Positions 7,174 to 13,594 of a stretch of DNA of 31,979 nucleotides are shown here, piece after piece. How positions within the stretch are numbered: position 1 is the stretch's first letter; the number at the start of each line of letters is the position of its first letter. The DNA comes from an uncultured Collinsella sp. GTDB lineage: Bacteria; Actinomycetota; Coriobacteriia; Coriobacteriales; Coriobacteriaceae. The translations under genes and the position numbers were made by a program. Location of the stretch: positions 1 to 31,979 of the forward strand of contig UQIS01000030.1 in assembly GCA_900541245.1 (NCBI GenBank), read 5' to 3'. Under the pieces are notes generated by a model. It had not been told where the DNA came from and searched no databases. It was given only the letters and a program-made list of their open reading frames with translations.

Positions 7174-7785
7174 TTAGCTATTAAACCCATTAAACTTTAG
7201 ATAGCTCATCAGGTACGCCTTCGAAACGAAGGACGATACCGCACTGCGTACGAGCAACGATTCGCGCGTAACCTGGTGTGCGGTATCGGGCACGGGAGTC
7301 TGCTCGACGGAAAACGCCGCACGGATCGATGCCTCAAGTTGATCGACTACATAATCGAAAGCCGTCGGAGCGTCATAGCTCAAGCGCTGAATATTAAAGA
7401 GTGCCTGAACCGCAGCGATGGGCAGCACCTGCTTAAAGATACAAATGGCGATGAGACGCGCAATCTGCTCACGGCCATACTGCTTTTTAACCGGAGCAGG
7501 AACGAGACCGACCTTCACGTAGTTATTGATCATCGAAGGCGTGATAACGGGCTGCTCTACGCAAATCGAAAGCGGCTCCATCCAAAGCGCAACATATTCA
7601 ATAACCTGATCGCGATAGAGCGTTACATTGGGCAGCTGGTCATAGCGTGGCAGGCTCAACGCGTTGAGTTTACCCACCATATCGGACTGAATAAATGCAT
7701 CCGGCAGCACCGTCGGCTGAATATCCTCCGGCTTAATGCTGACCGATGTATCAGACATCGGGATAACATGTTTGACGTGGTTCAT
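7174..7785 (-). CDS. DUF1836 protein, putative MerR-like transcriptional regulator
   Basis: A 203-residue protein with the DUF1836 signature ITPSMINNYVKVGLVPAPV (near residues 85-105), which reads like a winged helix-turn-helix of the MerR type, followed by YGREQIARLIAICIFKQVL. Such proteins often sit beside degV genes. The start is fixed by GGAGG seven bases before the ATG at 7785; the same frame stays open to 7947 but runs through the promoter and a terminator. Its upstream region holds the same 26-bp element as degV, so it may regulate both itself and degV. DNA binding is inferred from family and context only. Confidence 0.8.
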   Translation of the reverse strand: MNHVKHVIPMSDTSVSIKPEDIQPTVLPDAFIQSDMVGKLNALSLPRYDQLPNVTLYRDQVIEYVALWMEPLSICVEQPVITPSMINNYVKVGLVPAPVKKQYGREQIARLIAICIFKQVLPIAAVQALFNIQRLSYDAPTAFDYVVDQLEASIRAAFSVEQTPVPDTAHQVTRESLLVRSAVSSFVSKAYLMSYLKFNGFNS

Positions 7786-7809
7786 CAGAGGCCTCCGTTC
7801 GTTTTCTAT

Positions 7810-7815
7810 ATTGTA
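7810..7815 (-). promoter_or_regulatory. Candidate -10 box for the DUF1836 gene
   Basis: On the minus strand TACAAT lies 25 bases before the DUF1836 ATG. The -35 position (about 7833-7838) falls inside the shared operator element, so a bound protein would block or replace -35 contacts. Confidence 0.45.
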
Positions 7816-7821
7816 TTCTAG

Positions 7822-7847
7822 GTTATCTAGTTTTGCATACCACATAG
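7822..7847. promoter_or_regulatory. Second copy of the degV-type operator, upstream of DUF1836
   Basis: This stretch matches 6149-6174 at 22 of 26 positions, including the unbroken block TATCTAGTTTTG. It covers the -35 region of the DUF1836 promoter. A second inverted repeat, ACATAG-CCG-CTATGT (7842-7856), overlaps its right end. Confidence 0.65.
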
Positions 7848-7857
7848 CCGCTATGTA

Positions 7858-7899
7858 AAAGTGGTTGGACTGCACATTGATGCACCGTCCAACCACTTT
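7858..7899 (-). terminator. Terminator downstream of trxB
   Basis: A perfect 13-base stem, AAAGTGGTTGGAC (7858-7870) with GTCCAACCACTTT (7887-7899), and a 16-base loop containing a TGCA/TGCA pairing. Read on the minus strand it follows the trxB stop by about 40 bases and ends in a short T-run. Confidence 0.75.
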
Positions 7900-7939
7900 G
7901 TTTATAGATAGCAACCTTACATAAGATATATTATCGTAC

Positions 7940-8878
7940 TTATCCACGGAGAAATGCGTATGCGCTGGTTGCCGCTATGGCTCCATCAGAAACGGCGGTC
8001 ACAACCTGGCGTAAACGCTTGGAACGGATATCGCCAGCGGCAAATAGACCTGGCGTGCGGGTCGCCATGGATTCATCAGTTAGAATGCCGCCATCAGGCG
8101 CCAAATCGACGAGATGCTCAACAAGCTCGGTATGGGGTTGCGTGCCGGCAAAGACAAAGATGCCGAAAGAGCCGGGCTCAAATGACTCGGTATGAATTTC
8201 CCCGGATGAATTGTCCTTAAAGGTGATCGTCGTTGGCATGGCTTCGCCCGAGAGCTCCACAATACTAGTTTGGTACCTAACTGTAATATTGTCCTTTTCG
8301 AGTACTTTCTGAACAACACCATCAGGCGCACGGAACTGGTCGCGGCGCAGCACGATGGTCACACTGCTGGCGATTTCTGACAAGAACAGAGCTTCCTCGC
8401 AGGCAGCATTACCGCCACCGATGACAAAGACCTGTTTGCCGCGGAAGAACATGCCGTCACATGTTGCGCAATATGAAACGCCACGACCGCGATAGGTATC
8501 CTCGCCAGCGAAACCTGCCGGACGCGGCGTGGCACCCATGCAAGCGATAACACTCGAGGCCAGCGTATCGCCCATGTCGTGATGCACCGTAAACAGCGCT
8601 GTATCGGCATCGTAATCGATACCCGTAACCATGCTCCATGTAACCTGTGCTCCCAGGCCTTCTGCATGCTGCTGAAAACGCTCGCCGAGTTCGGCGCCAC
8701 TCAAGAGCGGAATGCCCGGATAGTTCTCGACCTCATTGGTTGTGGCGATCTGTCCTCCCGACATGCCCTGCTCAATCACAGTCGTCGTTAGGTTGGCGCG
8801 CGCCGCGTAAATGGCTGCAGCATAGCCCGCAGGGCCGCCGCCGATAATAGCAACATCGATCGGCTGATGGGTAGTCAT
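7940..8878 (-). CDS. trxB: Thioredoxin reductase
   Basis: A 312-residue cytoplasmic flavoenzyme that passes electrons from NADPH to thioredoxin. The FAD-binding motif is IIGGGPAGYAAAIYAARA (from residue 11), the redox pair is C137-A-T-C140, the NADPH motif is IGGGNAACEEALFLS (from 152), and the C-terminal FAD motif is TPGLFAAGDIR. Length is normal. An ATG further upstream at 8953 is in frame, but the ATG at 8878 has a strong GGAGGT site and is preferred. It diverges from the glycosyltransferase gene and is followed by a strong hairpin terminator, so it appears to be transcribed alone. Confidence 0.95.
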   Translation of the reverse strand: MTTHQPIDVAIIGGGPAGYAAAIYAARANLTTTVIEQGMSGGQIATTNEVENYPGIPLLSGAELGERFQQHAEGLGAQVTWSMVTGIDYDADTALFTVHHDMGDTLASSVIACMGATPRPAGFAGEDTYRGRGVSYCATCDGMFFRGKQVFVIGGGNAACEEALFLSEIASSVTIVLRRDQFRAPDGVVQKVLEKDNITVRYQTSIVELSGEAMPTTITFKDNSSGEIHTESFEPGSFGIFVFAGTQPHTELVEHLVDLAPDGGILTDESMATRTPGLFAAGDIRSKRLRQVVTAVSDGAIAATSAYAFLRG

Positions 8879-8929
8879 GAAGAGACCTCCTGTCGAAAGA
8901 TTGGCGTTCTTTGCGCTCATACCCAAATT

Positions 8930-8959
8930 TAGGCAAACGTGACACTCATGCACTACAAT
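8930..8959 (+). promoter_or_regulatory. Candidate promoter for the glycosyltransferase gene
   Basis: TAGGCA (8930-8935) and TACAAT (8954-8959) are 18 bases apart, 36 bases before the ATG at 8996. A small inverted repeat CTTTG-CGAAA-CAAAG follows at the likely transcription start. The -35 match is four of six. Confidence 0.4.
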
Positions 8960-8995
8960 GATTCTTTGCGAAACAAAGATTAAGGGGAGTTATCG

Positions 8996-10297
8996 ATGGA
9001 TCAAACGCAGACGAGCGACGACGCTCCCCTGCTCACGCACAGCACTCCCCAATCGGAGCAAACCACGCTCTTGGCTCAGCAAAAACCTCTCGTGACCATC
9101 GTGCACGCCTCGGTCGGCTCGGGTCACAAGGCCGCTGCAAATGCGATTGCTCAGGCATTCGACCTCATCCGCGGCACCAGCGGCATCCCCGAGGATGTTG
9201 AGATTGAAGTGCTCGATATCCTTGATTTTGGACGTATTAAATTCGACGGCAATAAGACCGCGGCTTCTTTTACGGGAGCCACGCGTCCCATTTACGACCT
9301 GACCTGGCGATATACGCTTACGGGGCATCTTCTCTGGGGTGGCGGCACGGCATGGGCGCGTATTATGTTCCCCGCCTTCAACGAATATGTCCGCAGCCGC
9401 AGGCCCATAGCCGTGGTCGCAACGCACATCACGGCGGCCAACGTCGCTGTGGGTGCCCGCGTCATCACGGGTATCGATTATCCGGTCATCTGCGTGCCGA
9501 CCGATTACGAAGTCGAAGGCTTTTGGCCCCACAAGGACACCGACCTATTCTGCGTAGCCAACGAGTTTATGGCCGAAACGCTGCGCCCGCGCAAGGTTCC
9601 CGAGACCAAAATCCGCATTACAGGCATCCCCATTCGCGCCGGGTTTGATACGGACTACAATCGCGAGGAAGAACTCGAGAAGTTTAATCTCCCCGCTGAC
9701 AAGACCGTTGTGTTGGTGATGGCCGGTGCCAGTTTGCCTCAACCGTACGTTCGCTTTCGCGCGGAGATGGACCGCACACTCCCCTTCCTGCGCAGCTTCG
9801 AGGACATGCACTTTGTCATTTTGCCGGGCAAGGATGCCGAATATGCCACCCGTCTCAAACCGCTTTTCGATGCCATGAAGCTCGAAAACGTCACGGTTCT
9901 AGACTACGTGGACGACATGGCGGCCCTCATGCACGGCTGCGACCTGGCAATCCTCAAATCGGGCGGACTCACCGTCACCGAGTGCCTATGCGCGCATCTG
10001 CCGATGATCCTGCTGGGCAAATCATACGGCCAGGAAAAGGCCAACACCACGATGCTCACCGGCATGGGCGCCAGCATGCATGTCACCACCGCACGAGAGC
10101 TCATCGTTACCCTACGTCACTTGCACGACCATCCTGAATCACTCAAAGCCCTACTCATCAACGGCGAAGTCCTGCGCCGTCCACGCGCAGCCGAGGACAT
10201 CGCCACCGCAACCATGGAGCTTACGGGCAAGCCCCAAAAGCGCAAACGAGCCTTCTGCCGCTTCTACTGGGGCGGAAAACCTGCTCATATCAGGTAG
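8996..10297 (+). CDS. Diacylglycerol glycosyltransferase (MGDG synthase/UgtP-like, GT28)
   Basis: A 433-residue peripheral membrane glycosyltransferase. The N-terminal domain begins with VTIVHASVGSGHKAAANAIAQAF (about residues 34-56), the membrane-lipid-binding signature of MGDG synthase/UgtP proteins. The C-terminal GT28 domain has the nucleotide-sugar site around LAILKSGGLTVTECLCAHLPMIL and GQEKANTTML. Such enzymes add glucose or galactose from a UDP-sugar to diacylglycerol, making glycolipids and lipoteichoic-acid-type anchors. AAGGGGAG precedes the ATG. The gene stands alone; the palindromic element A begins 11 bases after its stop. The sugar and degree of processivity cannot be told from sequence. 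Confidence 0.88.
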   Translation: MDQTQTSDDAPLLTHSTPQSEQTTLLAQQKPLVTIVHASVGSGHKAAANAIAQAFDLIRGTSGIPEDVEIEVLDILDFGRIKFDGNKTAASFTGATRPIYDLTWRYTLTGHLLWGGGTAWARIMFPAFNEYVRSRRPIAVVATHITAANVAVGARVITGIDYPVICVPTDYEVEGFWPHKDTDLFCVANEFMAETLRPRKVPETKIRITGIPIRAGFDTDYNREEELEKFNLPADKTVVLVMAGASLPQPYVRFRAEMDRTLPFLRSFEDMHFVILPGKDAEYATRLKPLFDAMKLENVTVLDYVDDMAALMHGCDLAILKSGGLTVTECLCAHLPMILLGKSYGQEKANTTMLTGMGASMHVTTARELIVTLRHLHDHPESLKALLINGEVLRRPRAAEDIATATMELTGKPQKRKRAFCRFYWGGKPAHIR

Positions 10298-10307
10298 ACG
10301 AAAGTCC

Positions 10308-10411
10308 GCTGTTCAGCGGGAGCCGCCCATATATCATTCCATGCTCAAACATTCTCGCTGCGCTGCGAAACTGCGCGTGGAACGATATATGGGCGGCTCC
10401 CGCTGAACAGC
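10308..10411. repeat. Palindromic element A (inverted copy of element B)
   Basis: Arms of 34 bases, 10308-10341 and 10378-10411, pair with one mismatch. The inner part (ATATC.TTCCA.GC, then CTCAAACATTCTCGC and GCTGCGAAACTGCGCG in the loop) is shared with element B in reverse orientation. The outer stem (GCTGTTCAGCGGGAGCCGCC with its complement) is unlike B. It starts 11 bases after the glycosyltransferase stop codon. No T-run follows. Confidence 0.85.
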
Positions 10412-10492
10412 TACGTTTACTTACTAGCAGCTACTTCGGTATCCCCTCCATTAGAACCTGCAAAGGTAAAACAGGAAAATATAAATAGAGTT

Positions 10493-10533
10493 AGTCGATG
10501 CGACAAAGGAGGCGTCCCTTTATCGCATCGACT
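10493..10533. repeat. Hairpin between palindromic elements A and B
   Basis: AGTCGATGCGA (10493-10503) pairs with TCGCATCGACT (10523-10533). After one mismatch AAAGG pairs with CCTTT, giving a 17-pair stem with one mismatch and a 7-base loop. The motif CTTACTAG occurs on both sides (near 10420 and 10533). The surrounding 159 bases hold no convincing open frame. Confidence 0.7.
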
Positions 10534-10570
10534 TACTAGAAAAGTAAATATTGTTTCAAGCTGGTAGCCG

Positions 10571-10673
10571 CCCGCCCGGGGCTTACCTATATCGTTCCAC
10601 GCGCAGTTTCGCAGCGAGCGAAGCGACGCGAGAATGTTTGAGCATGGAATGATATAGGTAAGCCCCGGGCGGG
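10571..10673. repeat. Palindromic element B (inverted copy of element A)
   Basis: Arms of 29 bases, 10571-10599 and 10645-10673, pair with one G-T position. The outer stem (CCCGCCCGGGGCTTACCT and complement) differs from that of A, while the inner stem and most of the loop are the reverse complement of A. The loop centre has nine extra bases compared with A. It ends 16 bases short of the dut stop codon. Confidence 0.85.
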
Positions 10674-10689
10674 AGGGATACAAGCGTCC

Positions 10690-11133
10690 CTAGGCGACGC
10701 CGCTGGAGCCGAAGCCTCCGTTGCCTCGGTCGGTTTCGTCTAGTTCTTGTACTTCTATGAGGTTGACCGTGGGGACTTCTTGGATGACGAGTTGGGCTAT
10801 GCGGTCACCGTTGTTGATTTGGATGTTGTTGGAGGGGTCCAGGTTGATGAGGATAACCTTGAGTTCTCCTCGGTAGTGGGCGTCGATGAGGCCCGGCGTG
10901 TTGACTATAGACAGGCCCTGCTTGATGGCCAAGCCGCTGCGGGGCTGCACGAAGCCGGCGTAGCCGTCGGGCAGGGCGATAGCCAGCCCAGTAGAGACAA
11001 GACGGCGTTCGAAGGGCTTCAGGACGCAGTCCTCGTTGGAGCGCAGATCCAAGCCGGCATCGGTGGGATGGGCGTATTTGGGAAGCTCGACGGTGGGGTC
11101 GAGACGCTTAATGTTGACGGTAATGTTGGACAT
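10690..11133 (-). CDS. dut: Deoxyuridine 5'-triphosphate nucleotidohydrolase (dUTPase)
   Basis: A 147-residue trimeric dUTPase that hydrolyses dUTP to dUMP, keeping uracil out of DNA and feeding dTMP synthesis. All five family motifs are present in order: DAGLDLRS (25-32), PRSGLA (64-69), GLIDAHYRGE (81-90, with D84 and Y87 in the active site), DRIAQLV (110-116) and the flexible Gly-rich RGNGGFGSSG (136-145). It starts four bases after the nrdR stop, with AAGGTG in the end of nrdR serving as ribosome site, so it is the last gene of the LysM-nrdR-dut operon. Palindromic element B lies 16 bases beyond its stop. Confidence 0.97.
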   Translation of the reverse strand: MSNITVNIKRLDPTVELPKYAHPTDAGLDLRSNEDCVLKPFERRLVSTGLAIALPDGYAGFVQPRSGLAIKQGLSIVNTPGLIDAHYRGELKVILINLDPSNNIQINNGDRIAQLVIQEVPTVNLIEVQELDETDRGNGGFGSSGVA

Positions 11134-11137
11134 GGAA

Positions 11138-11581
11138 TCACCTTAGCTTGTCGAGCTCTTGCAGAAACTCATCAACGTCTTTGAAATCGCGGTAGACCGA
11201 GGCAAAGCGGATGTACGCCACCTTGTCGATCTTGGCCAAGCGCTTGAGAACCATGTCACCCAACTCATGGGACGTAACGGCCGTAAGCGTGCGAGAGCGC
11301 AGCTCGACCTCAATGTCGTCGATAATCTCATTGAGCTTCTTAGTGTCGATATCGCGCTTGATGGTGGCGCGCATCAAGCCGACGAGCAGCTTATTGCGAT
11401 CGAACCGCTGCTTGGTTCCGTCCGACTTAATGACCTCAATTGGGTCTTCGCATCGCTCGAACGTTGTAAAGCGGTAGTTACACGAGCAACATTCACGACG
11501 GCGCTTAATGGTGTTATTTGACTCCTGCATACGGGAATCAACGACGCGGGTATGTGCCTTGCCGCATTTGGGACAGCGCAT
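11138..11581 (-). CDS. nrdR: Transcriptional repressor NrdR
   Basis: A 147-residue ATP/dATP-sensing repressor of ribonucleotide reductase genes. The N-terminal zinc ribbon has CPKC (C3, C6) and C31/C34 in RRRECCSCNYRFTT; an ATP-cone domain follows (VIKSDGTKQRFDRNKLLVGLMRA). Length is standard. GGAGG stands four bases before the ATG, but start codon and the end of that site lie inside a 12-base perfect inverted repeat (separate entry). It follows the LysM gene by 51 bases and is directly coupled to dut, so DNA-precursor control and the SOS response share a locus here. No NrdR-box pair was recognised in the window. Confidence 0.96.
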   Translation of the reverse strand: MRCPKCGKAHTRVVDSRMQESNNTIKRRRECCSCNYRFTTFERCEDPIEVIKSDGTKQRFDRNKLLVGLMRATIKRDIDTKKLNEIIDDIEVELRSRTLTAVTSHELGDMVLKRLAKIDKVAYIRFASVYRDFKDVDEFLQELDKLR

Positions 11582-11619
11582 GGTACCTCCTCTTAAACGA
11601 TAACAAGGGTACCATGCGC
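11576..11619 (-). promoter_or_regulatory. 12-bp inverted repeat enclosing the nrdR start codon
   Basis: GCGCATGGTACC (11576-11587) and GGTACCATGCGC (11608-11619) are exact complements with a 20-base loop. On the minus-strand mRNA the 3' arm contains the nrdR ATG, the next codon and the last two G of GGAGG. Folding would hide the start codon and part of the ribosome site. It may alternatively be a DNA operator. Confidence 0.65.
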
Positions 11620-11632
11620 AGCGCGATAATGA

Positions 11633-12085
11633 TTACGAACGAGCAGGAACCTTAAGATGCGCACCGGCGGCGAGCGAACCATGCTCCAGATGATTGACGT
11701 TACGGATCATGTCGGAAGTCTCTTGCGTGGAAAGGCCTTCGATTGGATATTCCTCGGCAAGAGACCAAAGAGAATCGCCAGGCTGAACGCGAATGGTCTC
11801 GTAGGTAACGTTGGAAACGGACTCGGCATACGCGGCGTGACGAACGCTAAAGACCGACATAGCGAGGACAAAGAAGAGCGTAAGCGCAACGGCAACGGCG
11901 ACAATCGTCGGAACCTTCAGGGCAACGCGAGCCGGCGCGACTACAGCCTGCTGATTGCGAGCAGGCTTTACGGTCAAAGGCTGAAAGCCGGAGCGGCCAC
12001 CCTGAACAACCGTAAAAGTGGGTTCTGTAGGCGTCTCGAGCTTAAGGGCGAGGTTTCCCTGGACCATATTCGTTGCGTTCATCAT
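11633..12085 (-). CDS. SOS-linked LysM membrane protein (ChiZ/DivS/YneA-like division inhibitor)
   Basis: A 150-residue protein with a cytoplasmic N-terminus, one membrane segment at about 57-80 (VPTIVAVAVALTLFFVLAMS) and an external LysM peptidoglycan-binding domain from about 95 to the end (IRVQPGDSLWSLAEEY...LEHGSLAAGAHLKVPA). It diverges from lexA and precedes nrdR, the arrangement of Rv2719c/ChiZ in mycobacteria and divS in corynebacteria, whose products delay division during DNA damage. No catalytic domain is visible. Its promoter contains a LexA box in the spacer. A second ATG (12082) has better spacing from the AGAGGAG site. SOS control is well supported; division inhibition is inferred. 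Confidence 0.85.
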   Translation of the reverse strand: MMNATNMVQGNLALKLETPTEPTFTVVQGGRSGFQPLTVKPARNQQAVVAPARVALKVPTIVAVAVALTLFFVLAMSVFSVRHAAYAESVSNVTYETIRVQPGDSLWSLAEEYPIEGLSTQETSDMIRNVNHLEHGSLAAGAHLKVPARS

Positions 12086-12152
12086 GTTCTCCTCTCGCGT
12101 GTTTTGCTGAGAACAGTTTTATCAAGCCGCGCGGACAAAAATGTCTAGCGCG

Positions 12153-12166
12153 AGAACGAATGTTCG
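12153..12166. promoter_or_regulatory. LexA box 1 (lexA/LysM intergenic)
   Basis: AGAACGAATGTTCG fits the Gram-positive LexA consensus GAAC-N4-GTTC. It would lie at the first transcribed bases of the LysM gene. Confidence 0.75.
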
Positions 12167-12172
12167 GTTATT

Positions 12173-12200
12173 ATTATCTTCGAACAGTTGTTCCTGTCAA
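12173..12200 (-). promoter_or_regulatory. Promoter of the LysM/nrdR/dut operon
   Basis: On the minus strand a perfect TTGACA (12195-12200) is followed after 16 bases by GATAAT (12173-12178). LexA box 2 fills the spacer, so bound LexA would block RNA polymerase. Confidence 0.75.
12181..12194. promoter_or_regulatory. LexA box 2 (lexA/LysM intergenic)
   Basis: CGAACAGTTGTTCC, GAAC-N4-GTTC, is a near-consensus site lying between the -35 and -10 boxes of the LysM gene promoter. Confidence 0.88.
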
Positions 12201-12208
12201 GCAAAATT

Positions 12209-12222
12209 CGAACATTTGTTTG
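12209..12222. promoter_or_regulatory. LexA box 3 (lexA/LysM intergenic)
   Basis: CGAACATTTGTTTG (GAAC-N4-GTTT) ends 23 bases before the lexA ATG and is well placed for lexA autorepression. Confidence 0.8.
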
Positions 12223-12245
12223 ACATGGGTAGAGAGGATGCCCTG

Positions 12246-12890
12246 ATGGCTCGCAAAATTACCAAGCGTCAGCAGCAAATTTACGACTTCATCAAGGAAT
12301 ATCAGCAGGAGAAGGGTTATCCGCCCAGCGTGCGCGAGATGGCTTCTGCCGTGGGCCTTTCCTCCCCCAGCACCGTGCACGCCCATCTATCTGCCCTGGA
12401 GGCGCGTGGGCTACTCAAGCGCGATGCCACCAAACCGCGCGCCCTGGAACTCTTTAACGAGGACGGTTCCTCTGTCTCAATTTCTAAATCTGACGAGCCC
12501 ACCGCACCTCGCGGAACGGTCTCGCTACCGCTCGTTGGTCGCGTCGCGGCTGGGATTCCCATTCTGGCCGAGCAGAATATCGAAGACACTTTTACTATCC
12601 CGACCGAAATCGCCACCGATCAGGGTTCCTTTATCCTTGAGGTGCATGGGAGCTCAATGATCAATGTCGGCATCTTCAATGGCGATTACATCATTGTCCG
12701 TGAACAAAAGAGTGCCATGAACGGCGAAATTGTCGTGGCCATGATTGATGGTTCGGCGACCGTCAAGACGTTCTACAAGGAGCAGGGACGCGTACGCCTG
12801 CAGCCCGAGAATGACACCATGGAGCCTATCTATGCAACGAATCCCGTTATCTTGGGCAAAGTCGTCGGCTTGATGCGCCGGTTCTCGTAA
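12246..12890 (+). CDS. lexA: SOS repressor LexA
   Basis: A 214-residue repressor-protease. The N-terminal winged helix-turn-helix includes SPSTVHAHLSALEARGLL (residues 40-57). The self-cleavage site is A102-G103 in GRVAAGIP, the catalytic serine is S137 in HGSSM, and the general-base lysine is K174 in TVKTFY. RecA bound to single-stranded DNA triggers the cut. The ATG at 12246 is preferred because homology starts there and GAGAGG lies nine bases upstream; an ATG at 12225 in the same frame is possible. Three LexA boxes upstream indicate autoregulation and joint control of the LysM gene. Its stop codon overlaps the start of the next gene. Confidence 0.97.
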   Translation: MARKITKRQQQIYDFIKEYQQEKGYPPSVREMASAVGLSSPSTVHAHLSALEARGLLKRDATKPRALELFNEDGSSVSISKSDEPTAPRGTVSLPLVGRVAAGIPILAEQNIEDTFTIPTEIATDQGSFILEVHGSSMINVGIFNGDYIIVREQKSAMNGEIVVAMIDGSATVKTFYKEQGRVRLQPENDTMEPIYATNPVILGKVVGLMRRFS

Positions 12891-13594
12891 TGCAAAAACG
12901 CATCATCATCTTTGATACCGTCCGCGGGTTTACGATGATTTCAATGGCAGGTTTTCACGCTTGCTACGATCTCGCCTACCTGTACGGTTGGGGTATGCCC
13001 TGGTTTACCCAGACTGTCTTTCAAGAAATCTGGCGCGCCAGCATCAGCTGGGTATTTTTTTTTATCGCGGGTTGGATGTGCACGCTCTCACGCAACAATG
13101 CTAAACGAGCGGCCAAGTACGCTGCCGCAGCTTTGGTCGTCTGGATTGCAACAACGCTCGTATCAGTCGACGATTCAGTGAACTTTGGCATCATTTATTG
13201 CATGGCGGCGTGCACTGCCATTATTGCGCTCGCGCGCACGGTTCTCGATAGGGTGCCGGCAGTATGGGGTATAACGATTTGCCTCATACTCTTTGCCTGT
13301 ACCTGGAGCATTCCTAAAGCGGTCTACCCTATCCCCTATCTAGCTTGGCTGGGGTTCCCAAGTCCAGACTTTGTCTCCGGTGATTACTATCCACTCATCC
13401 CATTCTTTTTTATGTACCTCACAGGCTTCTTTGCCGCCCACGCCGCACAGAAAACAAGCCGCGAGGCGCCAGCATGGTCCTATGAGAATCCCGTTCCGGC
13501 GCTCGCAAGCCTCGGACGCCATGCGCTGCCGTTCTACCTGCTGCATCAGCCCATTATCTTGGGCGTGCTGGAGCTGATTTACTCTGTTCGATAA
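12890..13594 (+). CDS. DUF1624 membrane protein (HGSNAT-like acyltransferase domain)
   Basis: A 234-residue multi-pass membrane protein. It begins IIIFDTVRGFTMISMAGFHACYDLAYLYG, typical of DUF1624/heparan-alpha-glucosaminide N-acetyltransferase-like proteins (the D..RG start and early His are characteristic), and ends with LGRHALPFYLLHQPIILG. About seven hydrophobic segments are visible. Its ATG overlaps the lexA stop (TAATG), so it is translated with lexA and would be SOS-induced. Its 3' end overlaps hflX by 16 bases, tail to tail. A run of nine T (13055-13063) lies in the coding frame (WVFFFIAG). The substrate is unknown. Confidence 0.8.
   Translation: MQKRIIIFDTVRGFTMISMAGFHACYDLAYLYGWGMPWFTQTVFQEIWRASISWVFFFIAGWMCTLSRNNAKRAAKYAAAALVVWIATTLVSVDDSVNFGIIYCMAACTAIIALARTVLDRVPAVWGITICLILFACTWSIPKAVYPIPYLAWLGFPSPDFVSGDYYPLIPFFFMYLTGFFAAHAAQKTSREAPAWSYENPVPALASLGRHALPFYLLHQPIILGVLELIYSVR

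Noticed and set aside
7786..7947. N-terminal extension of the DUF1836 protein
   Set aside because: It runs through the operator and the trxB terminator; the ATG at 7785 has a GGAGG site.
10412..10570. A small protein gene between elements A and B
   Set aside because: Short frames there lack a ribosome site and consist largely of the hairpin sequences.
10308..10673. Elements A and B as ordinary rho-independent terminators
   Set aside because: The stems are very stable and well placed, but no T-run follows in either direction and the conserved loop sequence is not expected of terminators. A terminator role is not excluded, only insufficient as explanation.
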